DNA of 64,000 nt, taken from Amia ocellicauda. Its lineage: Eukaryota; Chordata; Actinopteri; Amiiformes; Amiidae. Each line of letters starts with the position of its first letter. Within the stretch, counting starts at the first letter, position 1. Positions 36,304 to 64,000 of this stretch are shown piece by piece. The stretch lies in contig NC_089853.1 of assembly GCF_036373705.1 (NCBI RefSeq), positions 2,644,001-2,708,000 of the forward strand, written 5' to 3'. The notes beneath the pieces are model-generated. The model ran no database searches. It was given only the letters and a program-made list of their open reading frames with translations, and was not told the DNA's origin. The translations under genes were made by a program, and so were the position numbers.

Positions 36304-37010
36304 GTAGTATTGTTATTCATTGAGCACTAAATGAAACATATGTTTACATTTTATTAAACTTTTTATTTTGGACTGGATGGATGAGGATGTGAACCCTGTA
36401 TCATTTCATCTGCCAGGGTCCCAGGTTGTGGTCATGTATTAAACATTTTAACACCAAGGCAGTAATACTTTTTTTTTTTTTTTTTGATTGGAACCCAGTT
36501 TCAAAAACGGAATGAAACGGAAAGTTTTCATGTCCTCTTTTCCGTTCCTTTAATTGTTTTTATAATTAATTACATTTAACCATGTATTTTACACCTGCTT
36601 TTATGAGGAATCGTGCCGTCCTTAAAGAAAAACAAACAGCAACAAAAACATGAATAAAAAAACATTTAGAAGTTGATACACAATAAAAATAATTATAAAT
36701 TGAATATTAATTATTTAGAAACAAATGATATTAATCCACCTGATTTAATCAAATCGATCTAACCTCGATCCTTATGGGTGTCCTGTGTTTTAGCTTATTA
36801 TTTTTGCTTCCTAATGGTGTGTCATTTGTCTAAATGCTGTTATTCTACTAATTAAGTCGTTCTTTAATTTAAAGTTTAGCCGGTTTGTGAGAAGCATTCA
36901 TGTTATTGATCAATTAAGCGGTAAATTTCCAAATATATAGAATATTTATATAATATTATTAAACTCTGTAATATTTATAAGCTCTAATTGTATGTTGTTG
37001 CTGTTGTTTA

Positions 37011-37058
<48 letters not shown>

Positions 37059-37059
37059 C
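37011..37059. repeat. (TTA)n microsatellite, about 16 units
   Basis: A second TTA/ATT tract 0.7 kb from the first. Confidence 0.97.
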
Positions 37060-37318
37060 AGTATTATACATAATAGTAGTAGCCTAGTAGTAGCAGTATT
37101 GTTAGTATGAATATTGCTCATAAAATATCCACATATTATTGGATATACTCGTGGTGTAAAGACACGCAAAATGGTATATTAATACTATATAAACTGCTTC
37201 TTAAAACTTAAAAACATCGAAATTCAGAATTTCATCCGCTTATATCTAACAAGGCTTGGAAGAACTAATAAAACCAGTCAACAGACTTGCCTTCTAAGCA
37301 GACCGTAGTTTAAAAACT

Positions 37319-37341
37319 GTATGTATGTATGTATGTATGTA
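37319..37341. repeat. (GTAT)n microsatellite
   Basis: Five GTAT tetranucleotides in a row. Confidence 0.9.
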
Positions 37342-37770
37342 AAAGAAAAAGGATGATTTTAAAACCTCCCGTTAAAAGATCTCCAACCATCACGCTTTGA
37401 AAATAAAACCCTTCATCATGGTTTTCCTTTTCCTTTTCCATAAGAGCTTTACATATATGCATTGACTTCGTTTACTTATGTGTGTTTGTGGTGGCACTCC
37501 ACAATATAAAGCCTATTATTGTGCTAACAATTAATTTAACCAGCACTAGGTTTTTAATTTTGATACAGTTTTCGTTACAATTAAATATAATTACACATAA
37601 GTATATAGGCTAAATAATCCTTACATTAAGAACAATGTGTAGGTCTTGTTGCTATAGATCTTACTTATCCATTCAGTGTTTTTTTTTTTTTTGCATGATT
37701 GTTTCATATTCACGTAATCCACAGAATCAATAGCCTATATAAATGATGAATTTCCCGAGGTGCTATACAC

Positions 37771-37781
37771 CTATCTATCTG

Positions 37782-37845
<64 letters not shown>

Positions 37846-37863
37846 CCTGTCTATCTATCTATC

Positions 37864-37918
<55 letters not shown>
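37771..37918. repeat. compound (CTAT)n-(AT)n microsatellite
   Basis: About 24 CTAT units with a few CTGT/CTAC variants, followed without a gap by about 25 AT units. Apparent reading frames of repeated Ile/Tyr/Leu/Ser here are artefacts. Confidence 0.97.
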
Positions 37919-37920
<2 letters not shown>

Positions 37921-38724
37921 AGCAAGTAATTGTATTAAGTATTTTATTCATTTTTTTCCTAGGTTATAACCCCGTCACACAATAGCGCAAATTACTACAT
38001 GCACATATATAAATTAATAGAAAGAAATAACAAATAACCGAAGAACAGTCCAATGTATAAATATTGAAACCCTTTTAATAATAACGGGGGGGAATAAAAT
38101 AATACAATATTAACTATTGGAACATGTGACAACGTTTTCAACAAAAACAACAACAATAATAATAATATAAATCAACATGTTATTAGATCCTTCAGTTCAA
38201 TGTTTGCCCTACATTTCACACTTTCGTATATGTTGTTGTATTTTTGCTGTCTATTCTTCTCTCATAACCAACCTCTTAATATATTCACAATTAGCCTATA
38301 TAACACAATATATAGATCACAAATCATACAACTATACTGTGTTCCCTTCCCTCCGCTTTGATGCATTGCGCACATTTACACAGCGTATCTTCCGTTAAAC
38401 TGTGCTGTACGCAAATCTGTGTATAATGCAAAGACAATGTCAGGATCTGAGACAATGATAATTAAGGGGTTAATGTCGGGTTTAAGGCTGTCACCTCACC
38501 TAATGCATTGCTCTCTCGCTTTCTTAATGTGACTCTTCAATTAAGGATCAATAATGCTCTCAACACTGTACTTACTTATGCGGCAAACTAAATAATTAGA
38601 ACAAGAACTTATTGCATATTACAGTATATATATTAAACCACAGTCAAGTTCTGCTTTTAAGGACGGAGAAGAATAACCCATTGTAGTTACTGATGGTTAA
38701 TTACATGTATTTGCACTCACACTC

Positions 38725-38830
<106 letters not shown>

Positions 38831-39299
38831 CATGAATAATAAAAAACAAACAAACAATGGTTTGGTTGATCTTGTGTTTCCTCTAACATACAAGATATAA
38901 ACTCCAAGAATGCTACCATGACAGTTAATGTAGACTGTATATATTCTAAAACAGAATATATATCTCTATTTATAATCACAACAGAATACAAGTTAATACA
39001 CAAGGATAAGCTCTTGAAGACAAGAAAACAATGAACGATTCAGACTTACAAGCGCCTTTCCTAAGTCAAGAAGTAAACATTGGGCAATAAATACTTACAA
39101 GCCACGGTCTCCTTTTGCACAGTCAGTTTAAAAGTAGGTTTTGCTTGTGTTAGGAGTAAGTGGAAAGATGTAAATGCTGGGGATGAATTATTCCCCCCCC
39201 CCAACACATCCCCAACCTCAACCAACCTCCCCCCCTCCTACACACACACATACCGTGACTCACACCCTGCTTTGTGTAGCACTGACAGTAGATAGTGAA

Positions 39300-55096
<15,797 letters not shown>

Positions 55097-56438
55097 AGAC
55101 TTTGTAAGAAAAGTGAACCGCAAAGGACATTAAGACGTAATATGGAAACACTGTTTTCAAACAGCACTATGTTGCCAGAAGCCAAGAAGGGTTGCAAGAC
55201 CGTGTAATGACAGATATTATCGCCATTTGTTTTCCTCATGTACAGTACTTTGGAAATCATATTACCATGTCTGTCACTTTTAATCTCCCAGTCGCTGGGC
55301 CTTTAACCTACAATTACGATTCAACTAGAAACTGATACATTCCAGTTTATAAAAGCATGATCATACACATTAAAAGGAAACTGTGATTTTATTTTTCTTT
55401 GGTTGTTGTTATAGTTGATGAAACATAATCCTCTATATGTGTGCTTTTATTTTATTATTATTATTATTATTATTATTTGTATAAATGTGTTACTGTGATT
55501 AAGCTAAGACTAACTTATTGAAAATTCTCCATAGAAATATTGGCTACTGTAAAATATTGTTAGAAGGATTGTGTATTTGAAACTGGACCCCAAAATGTAT
55601 ATATTACACAGCTACCAATCCCAATGCAATTGTATTTCATCAGACAGATTTACCCCAAGTTTTTACTTATGTGTTTTGCCCCGGTGATCACTTTTAACGG
55701 CTTCATACAGGCATTTAGCTTCTGCCACTACAGCTCGTATCACTGATATGGCAGAGATTATACTCTTGTTTTGTTTTTAATTGTTAAATGTGATTTCAAT
55801 GAACCTGTAACATTTGGAATTTGTAAAATATGTAAAAGTCACACTGGCTATGTGGCTAATTAGCTGTGATAATGTCAAAGAAAAAAGTGCTGGTCCACAG
55901 TATTCATTTAACAAACGTTTCAATGGAAAAATATAACTTAAGTCTTAAAGTTTCAAATAGAACTGTAAAAAAAACTTTGATAGCTTCAGGAATTGTATTA
56001 AGATGTTCTTTTTTGTTTGATTGTTTTGTTTTTTAAATGTGTATTTACATATTTTCGCTTGGAATTATTGTGTATATATCTGATATAACATATTTGCTCA
56101 CTTTATTAACTAGAACATGTATGATAAGTAGGCACCTCACAGTTTGAATCATTCCCCTCCTAAATGTATTGATAACACTAAAAATGTATCCTGCGTTTGT
56201 TATTTTTTCACCAAGCTTTGAATTAAAGAACACTTCAAGAGATCTTTGTGCGGCGGCAGCTGTGTCGACTCAATCCAGGTATCGGGTTTCTCCAGCCTCG
56301 TCTAATAGGGACTGGCCAACGCTCTGAGGACCAGTGACCAGCACTTAACCTGACCAGGTCTTGACCACAGTTAATTCACCTGACATGAATCTCAAAGGAG
56401 CTGGAGAAAAGTTCATCCAGGTTAAGTTTCTAAATAAA
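55097..56438 (+). terminator. wt1: wt1 3' UTR with candidate polyadenylation signals
   Basis: AT-rich trailer with a (TTA)n run at 55452-55478, ATTAAA at 56222-56227 and AATAAA at 56433-56438. These imply a 3' UTR of about 1.15 or 1.35 kb. The choice between them is not visible. Confidence 0.5.
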
Positions 56439-58889
56439 ATCTTTTAAGTGCAACATTTGCTTATTTTATCTTGCTATGGATGCCCTTCTTGAAATTCCTC
56501 ATAGGGCTAGAAAAACCACATGGCAAAGAGCTGATTGTTTGTTCCCTCTCATACCCGGGTGTCATGTCAGCAGTCCCAAATCATTTCCTCATCGCACTGA
56601 ACACATTCACTGCTGCTTCAAGACAACAACACTGCAGTTGTTTTACACAGCTAGTAAGTGCAGTGCTGAAAGAATAAATCCTTTCTCTTCAGTAGACACA
56701 AACAATTTGATCACGACAAATATGCAACCTAAACAATGTTAAAGCTTTTTCTTTTATTTACCATGAAATGGGAACTTCCAAATCATTCTTCAGCATTTTA
56801 TCATTAGAGCACAGAGGGGGTGTATTATTAATTGACACTACATGCAGTTAAGAGCCTCAGTTTTCATGTAATTGTTCTGAAAATGCATAGAATCCTCAAT
56901 ATAAATATACGAAATAGGTATTATTGTACAGCATACAGATTTTCCATTTGGATTTGTCCAACAAAAGAAAAACTAATTATCCTTTGTTTTTCTACCACCA
57001 TGTAGGCTACTGTTTGTTTGTTTTAAATAATTATTTAAATTGCTGTTTTAAACTCACACACAGCATAAATAGCTCTTGGGGGGTGTAGCACTTTTATCAC
57101 GCAGAGCCTGAAACCCCAGTATTGTGTGATTGTGGGTACCTTTCAACCCAATTGGCCAAGCGAAGAATCCTGACATATCTGAAAAGGACAGTAGTTAATC
57201 TCTGTCCTAGATGTCAGTTACAGAGCCCTGCTTCCATACCTTTGAAGTAGGCGGGCTGTTTTTCGTTTGTCTTTAATTAGAGAGAGACACAGAGAGACTC
57301 ATGCATAAACACATACGCGCTCACCCAAACGTATCAATCTATTTATCTATTTATTTACATCTATCTATATATATCTAAATAAATATATATATACCCTTAA
57401 CTATTTTCATAAATAGCATTTTCCAAATGTCTTCTTATAAATAAAGTTAGCAGTTGCTATCAACTTCCATGCAGTCTCAGCCGTGTCCTGCTTTTTCAGA
57501 GAGCCACAGATGTAAACACATTTATCAGTCCTGCGGTGTGCTACACAAATTCATTAGGACAAGGTATGATATGGTGCTGAAACAGAAGGCTAGTTTTCTC
57601 TGGTCACCTTCTGCCTCTGAACTTTACAACTGATAAAAAAAACAGTCTGCAGAGTTCATTTATTTCTCTAGGCCATCTGCATCCAGTCAGAGTCCGTGGC
57701 GTTTAAAAAAGCCATCCATCAGAATCAAACCGATACAACTTTCCCCTTGTGAGGAGAAAAAGGAGACAAAAGAAACTAACATGGTTAATAAACTTCATTC
57801 AGGGCAAAAGGCCGTCCCTGGTCTAAACAACCCACTGGCAAAGTAAAATACAGAAGCATTGAAGTTTGCTCTTTGTTTATGCAGTGGGTGCTTTTCTCAT
57901 CTTTCTGTTCTAATGACATCACACAATTTGACATCGGCTGCTAATATTTCAAACTAGCCTTGTCTTTTTTCTAAAGCTATATTACTTTTAGATACATGTT
58001 GTAATTCACAGCTTTCCTGAACGTTTTCAATGATATGGTGCCACAGTAGAATATTTGACGTTTTCTGAAACAGAAGTTGCTCTGCTGTTAATTTATAATT
58101 ATACTATTTCTATAACTATTTCTGAAAGTTGTTTAGCAAGAAAACAATTAATTAAATAAATATATAAATAAAAGGACCAGTAGTTCAGTTTCTTAGTCAT
58201 TAGTCGTAGTATATTGTCCTTTATTAGTAAAGCTGGTAGATCTCTGTTTTTATTGTTTATCAGACTTTCAGTCCTCAGCAGTACAAACCATATCTTCTTG
58301 TCTTTTGCCTTTTAACAAATCTTGTTAAAAATATAGTATTTTATTACTTGGATATCATATTTTGCTTGCTTTATTGTTTTATTGGGAAGATTGACTATAT
58401 ATATATATATATATATACACATTTTACAAAAGGCTTTTAGTTTTACTTTATTGTGAAAGTGACATTCAAATAAATTATTTTATTTTATTAAAAGCAGATA
58501 ATTTCTCACAGTACACTTTACAGGCTACAGTAAATTTAGGAGCTAAAACAATATGCTTATAGAATCTGAGGGAAATAAATAACGGACATTGAATTATGAA
58601 TTAATCTGTGAAACTGTGTGATATTATAGAAAAGCAAATTATCAATTCATAAAACTGTATTTGATAGAAACAGCTCTGTGACTAATCCCCGCTTGATCAA
58701 CATTTAACGGCTCTTTGACCAGACAGCTGTTGGAAAGGGTGACAAATTTATGATTCAACAGCAATTTTATTTTTTACTTAAACCACTTGGTAATTTGTGG
58801 GAATCAGCCCACTGATTAGATAACGGACAAAACACATGAGTGCAAATTAATCAAATGAAATGGAGATGACTTTGGAATTTTGTTTCCAG

Positions 58890-59110
58890 GATGCTCTGTA
58901 GAGACACCGTCGGCCATTAAAGGATTAGTGTGCCCCCGATACGAGGGCCGATCAAGAGGATGTGAAGTGTCAACGGGTGTAAATCACCGAAGATATCGCC
59001 AGAGCCCCGTGGACAAAGGCCGACTGTAACAGCACCGGGTATTAAAATGGAGAACGTGTCAGCGCGGCGAACATGGCAGGGAACATAACCTCGGCAGGGG
59101 TGAACAAGCT
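58890..59110. promoter_or_regulatory. CpG-dense non-coding patch
   Basis: Roughly 16 CpG dinucleotides in about 200 bp, within a very AT-rich, CpG-poor flank, and no open frame across it. It could be a small CpG island, an enhancer or a promoter of an unrecognised transcript. Sequence alone does not decide. Confidence 0.4.
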
Positions 59111-61859
59111 GTATCTGCTACAAAAATGTGCTCTTATAACCTCTCCCTTATTTTTTATTTTAAAGCTTACTTACACGTCTCCTGCTCTGTAAAATCTGAC
59201 CTTGGGCAAAAATTAAGTTTTCACAAAGCTTGTTTGAGAAACACACACCTAGGCTTCTTTACCCCACACACCACCATTTCCTTATTTATGCATTTCAACT
59301 ACATTTCATTTTCACTTGCACACCGAACAGCAATCATTCTTTTCTATCTGTGTATCATACGTATCACCTTACCTATATCAATATACTCTCGCTGCTGCGT
59401 ATAATCTCCTGCATAACATTTTGCTGGATGTTTTTATGAACAATGCCCCAACAACTGTGTATTGTTTGAAACAACCTAGTGATATTCGTAGTGATATCTT
59501 TTTTAGATAACAAATACTGAATATTATCCATAATATTTTCCTGACACTCTGTTCAGTTCTGCTCTCCGTTATTTCCCCATTAAACAGTCTAGCACAAGAT
59601 ACAGCCCCTACCAACTCGATTATAAGAACTTGTACCTATGCAGTAATTGGAATGTAAATTCTTCTCTGTTGAACTGTTTATGGAACACTCAGTGTTCATA
59701 AGAGACGCTTCAATGGGCCTACGTGTCGTATAAATAGTTAGAATTGATTTATTTTCCCAGTTTAAGAAGGGGGAATTCCTGTCATTCTGCATTAAATCTG
59801 CAACAGTCTATCCCAAGCTTTTACACAGCTATTTTGTCGGTAAGTCGGAGCAAATCTAATGGATCATAAATAGTTTACAATAGCCGGAACGCTGAACCGC
59901 AGTGGAGCTCGCCTAGGCCAGGCCTCATCAAAGAAGTCATACTGTTGAAAGTGATATCATCAGTTTCAGCAGCCTGTTACCCAAAGGTTCACTGCTGTGT
60001 ACTGCTTTCAGAAGCTGCATTCTTCCTCACTGTGTCAGAGGGAGAATGTGCGATTTCAGGCGCTTTCCTTGCAGGACGGCAGGCTCTCTTGGCAAAGGCT
60101 TTCGCAATATATGGGAATTTCTGTACATCAAGATCTGGCCGTGAGCAGCACTCTACCAGGGTGTACCATGCAGCGACTGCGCCTTATGACAAACTAGAAT
60201 GCATTATACTCTGACATGATACAGTACATCTGGCCAAGGTCTTTTAATCGAGAGTGTTAGATGATTTGTGTGCCAGTCCCTATGTGAACAGGGAACCGTG
60301 TACAGCAAATGGTACCTCAGATTGTTAAAAGACATAATGCAAGAGCAGCACTATTAATTATGTCTATTAATCACCACAGAGTAGGTGCACAAGACTGGTT
60401 CCACATGGCAAGGATACAGAAAGCTACCAAATTCCCAGGATGTACATTAGGTGAAACATTACCGTATGTCGAAACAATTACACAAGTCCATCTTATGATA
60501 ATCAGTATGGCTACCTCAGCTTGAATGTGATGAATACACAACCCATACATTGACAGGCATGCAGAGGAGTTGTGTCCCGGGCGAGGAGAGGATATTAAAT
60601 ACATGAAAGATACTATTGCAATCAGAATGATTCTTGTAATTCTCTGCCACTTCCCTTAAATTATTTGATGAAAATATATTGATGACAGAGGTTCATTATG
60701 ACGTTTTAATTGGCCTCCTTACTAATAAAGCTGTGGTGTAGGCAAGAAAGAGGAGCCAGGTCTTCTAGGGGGTCAAGGCTAAAAGAATGTGATGCAGAGC
60801 AACTTTAAGTTATGTCTGGGGAAATGTCAGGAAACTCCGGACAACAGCAACTCTCAACCGAACTGCAATTATCAGTTGATTACTAAAGTTGGCTTCGTTT
60901 TCTCTCTCTTCTCTCATTTTATTCAGGAAGACCAGTTCAGCTATTAGGATAAGACTTCAGGAGCAAGTGCGTGTGGTGGGGGGGGGGGGGGTGTAAGCCA
61001 ACGAGCTGCCAAAGCCGACCTGGGGGAGGCAGGGGGATGCAAAGTAGCTAATGCAAGGGAAGGAAGAACGTTTGCCTGTGTTACTATATTCGGATAACAA
61101 AAATAACGGAAAACTGTAAACTTTGTTCAAGACCACATTCTGTTCTTTCTCTTTTTTTAAGCAGAGTCCTGATAATAGTTTGGTTCACAAAATTCCCAGT
61201 GGCTCCACATCCTTCATGTCATACAACTGCACAAACAAAACAACCACAAATGAAAATATAATGGGATACTACTGTTAGATATTTATGGAAAACAAGAAAA
61301 ATAGATATGCACCACATGAAAAATAAAACATGTTAGAGCTGTTTTAATAGTTTAGCCAATTAAAAAAATTAACAGACATTTTTTGTACTCATTTTTATTC
61401 TTATATTTTTGCATGGGGGCATTTAGGCAACTGAAATTGCTTGTCACTGAAGAGCTTTGTGAGACAATACATTGGAATTGGAGCCAGGCTTGCTCAGTGC
61501 TAAAAAAATAAATAAAACAGCCTACATACATACATACATACGTACATACATTATTGTATATATTGGAAGTCTTTCAGGACATGTTGCTTCTTCAGAGATG
61601 CAGAGCCTCTAGTATTGGGTCCAAGCAGAAGTAGGAGTCTGTAAACGAATCACTTAATGAAACTATGCACTTGATAACTACATATGCTACTCTAATATAT
61701 TCATATTAATAAGCATAATGATTAATGAATTACTCATTATTATTATTATTATTATTATTAGAGAAAAATATTGTTGCGTGTCACTAGAGGTAATGGCATA
61801 TATCCAGCATACTCACACAGAAGAGATCATGGTCAATTGCCCTTTAAATCTGTACATGT

Positions 61860-62135
61860 GAGGCCAGCCCTGCCTCGGCGCGGTGCTCGGTGTTTGACTA
61901 CTTTTCCTCAGTTTCAAGTCACATGGGCGCGCAGGGCAGCAGACGAAACGGTAAGAAATCGTTACTGTGTTCAGGACAGCATGTCGGCACGTCAGCATCG
62001 CGCCTTTATCCAACACCTGGCTTTAGTGCCAGACCTGTCCTGACTGCACTGCGGGATCTGGGGCGGCAGCTGCGCAGGGCTGCGCAGGGCTGCGCAGGGC
62101 AATGACCCGGGCGGCTGGTCGGTGTCTCGGGTCAG
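61860..62135. promoter_or_regulatory. CpG-dense patch with a triplicated 10-mer
   Basis: CpG-rich DNA including TCGGCGCGGTGCTCGG and GGGCGCGCAGGG. At 62069-62100 the decamer GCTGCGCAGG(GC) occurs three times in tandem. It is partly open in two frames but without protein similarity that I recognise. Confidence 0.4.
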
Positions 62136-62741
62136 TGCGGAGGGAACAGGCCGATGCAGATGCGCTGAGGTGTTAGTGCTGCTGAAGCCTGTTGGGAGCA
62201 GAAAGCTCTCCAGTAATTGAGGCAAACAATACCAAATCAATGCAATTCAGTTAGTAAAACATAAGAAATACAATGAGATTGATGTATAGAGTTTGAGCTA
62301 GGTGTTCCCCTGCCCTGCCCGGGATTAGCCACGGCCAGCTGTGCAGAAGGTGGGAACCAGGGTGAAGCTGCCTGGAAGAGCCGCTGATACAACCAGCCCT
62401 CATGCAAGTGATGCACAGTGCGGAGGCGAGGCATCCCATTAGATTAAAACCGCACATACTTTACTAATGATTGTATGATTCATCATCTTTGGCCAAAAAC
62501 TCCGAGAAACTGAACATGTATTACATATTAGAATTGTACCATTATGTATCCACACTTGTAATGTAAAGCCCAGATCACTGTTTGTGAGTAATCGATCACT
62601 TCACACTGCCACTGAGTCTGTTTTGTTGAGGAGCTAAACTGATGCTGATTGGAGATTTATACAGAGGAAAGCACCCGCCAGTGGACGTGCAGTGATCTGG
62701 TGCCATGCTGTCAAGGTCGTCCCATGTGTACAGAACAAGAA

Positions 62742-62747
62742 CACATG

Positions 62748-62787
<40 letters not shown>

Positions 62788-63142
62788 ACACTCACACACA
62801 CACACAGAGACACACACACAGACACACACACACACTGACACACACACACACACTGACACTCTCACACACACACACACACTGACACACACACACACACACA
62901 GACACACACACACTGACACACACACACACACTGACACTCTCACACACACACACACACTGACACACACACACACACACAGACACACACACACTGACACACA
63001 CACACACACTGACACTCACACACACACACACACACTGACACACACACACACACACAGAGACACACACACTGACACACACACAGACACACACACTGACACT
63101 CACACACACACACACACACACAGAGACACACACACAGACACG
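62742..63142. repeat. CA-rich minisatellite with 78-bp higher-order unit
   Basis: A 400-bp array of CA dinucleotides interrupted by CTGACAC, CAGACAC and CTCTCAC variants. The marker CTGACACTC recurs at 62785, 62853, 62931, 63009 and 63093, spacings of 68, 78, 78 and 84 bp. The two 78-bp units from 62853 and 62931 look identical. The Cys/Val-rich reading frames on the minus strand are artefacts of the repeat. Confidence 0.95.
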
Positions 63143-64000
63143 AGACCCTCCGAGATTTCTGCTCAGTCTTTTGTGTAGAAGATTCCTTTTGAGTTAAACA
63201 CTATTCATTTTAATGAGGTAGCAGCCATGGTGGTTAAGAGACCTGATACTTCACTTCCCTGACAGTAAAGCACTCTGACACATGAAAGCAAACATGTATG
63301 AGAAGACACACAGTGTTTAAGTGAAAGACACTAATTGCTGAGGTGCAGCGGGTCTGATCTTCCTGTGGCCGCTCTGTTTTATATGCACCTTGCCCGGTCC
63401 TGGAAAGTGTAGGCATTCACTTAGGAATGGGCAAATAAAAAAAACTGAGGACACTTTTCATGAGTTAGGCCCATTACATGTGCAGCTGTATTTGTTTTAA
63501 GCACACAGACCTAATAATTTGTCTCCAGCGGCAAGGAAAGAACAAAGTGATTGAAATTAACTTTGATTTAATGGCTTTTAAAATTCCCACTTGAAATGGA
63601 GAGCAGCTATTCTTTCTCTCGGTGGGCTGTTCTTTCTCACCCTCGAGCGGCCGTTCATGCGCTGGGCATCAGTGGAGGGTGCGCGGCGATCGGGCCGGTT
63701 GCTATACAGCTGCCACAGACGGGAGTGAGCGTGCTATCGCTTATCTGAGCGCACTCAGACTTCAGCACTGTCCTCTGTTTTTGGTTAAAGGGGCTGATTT
63801 ACACCAGATTGAAGTGCACCAGTGCTGCGTTTGAATCTGTATTAGTATAAGTAGAAGCAGTAGTGTTGTGATGTGTGTGAAATCGATTGAAACTGTAATC
63901 TGGTGCAAGCTTTCCTTTTATAAATGTTCTTTTAGAAGAGCCATTTGAGAAAGTAAAAACAGTTAAATAAAACAGACAAACAAACAGAATACAGTCATGC
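63143..64000. other. non-coding right end with a CpG-dense patch
   Basis: No gene is seen. At about 63615-63755 CpGs are frequent (CTCGAGCGGCCG, GTGCGCGGCGATCGGGCCGG), the third such patch downstream of wt1. Confidence 0.4.

Larger units (their letters stand above)
56450..62735. other. gene-free flank downstream of wt1
   Basis: 6.3 kb with only short unsupported frames. It includes an (AT)n run at 58395-58418, a (TTA)n run at 61735-61760, a G15-class homopolymer near 60979-60991, and two CpG-dense patches at about 58890-59110 and 61860-62130. No exon of rcn1 or any other expected neighbour was recognised. Confidence 0.55.

Noticed and set aside
37743..37985. Frames of repeated Tyr-Leu-Ser-Ile
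   Set aside because: Translation of the CTAT/AT microsatellite.
59126..59510. Cluster of overlapping 60-90 codon plus-strand frames
   Set aside because: Three frames overlap in T/C-rich DNA, with no similarity and no splice signals consistent with an exon. They are best read as chance.
62596..63133. Long Cys-Val repeat frames on the minus strand
   Set aside because: These are pure translation of the CA-rich array.

Overview
The window is nuclear DNA from a vertebrate, most likely a ray-finned fish. It is AT-rich, has long introns, is full of microsatellites, and carries three spliced vertebrate genes. The fish assignment is an inference. It rests on the wt1 protein being non-mammalian in form (short N-terminus, no 17-residue exon 5) and on two Tc1-type transposons of a kind common in fish genomes. 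I cannot name the species. No prokaryotic gene, operon or CRISPR array is present, and no tRNA or rRNA gene was recognised.

Layout: (1) 1-10.6 kb, plus strand: the 3' eleven coding exons of ccdc73, a coiled-coil protein gene whose first exons lie left of the window. (2) 11.05-17.1 kb, minus strand: the complete eif3m gene, 11 coding exons and 375 residues, encoding the M subunit of translation initiation factor 3. Its 3' end runs into that of ccdc73 tail to tail. (3) 17.1-39.3 kb: a long gene-free interval. It holds a fused pair of dead Tc1/mariner elements (21.25-23.76 kb), a LINE tail fragment (33.2 kb), several stretches that look like non-coding regulatory DNA, and a dense microsatellite cluster (36.2-38.8 kb). 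(4) 39.3-56.4 kb, plus strand: the complete wt1 gene, 9 coding exons, 415 residues without or 418 with the KTS insert, with four C2H2 zinc fingers and the alternative KTS donor pair. (5) 56.4-64 kb: gene-free flank with three CpG-dense patches and a CA-rich array built from 78-bp higher-order units.

The order and orientation ccdc73(+), eif3m(-), wt1(+) is the mirror image of human 11p13 (WT1, EIF3M, CCDC73), so this is a conserved vertebrate synteny block. The three genes do not form one pathway. eif3m is a housekeeping translation gene, with an ETS site and a pyrimidine-tract start visible. wt1 is a developmental regulator of kidney and gonad, and its large introns and upstream gap probably hold its enhancers. 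ccdc73 has no well-defined function. I found no previously undescribed biological system. The most noteworthy items are the transposon pair, whose acidic-residue spacing I count as DD38E and DD36E, the conserved KTS splice switch, and the abutting 3' ends of ccdc73 and eif3m.
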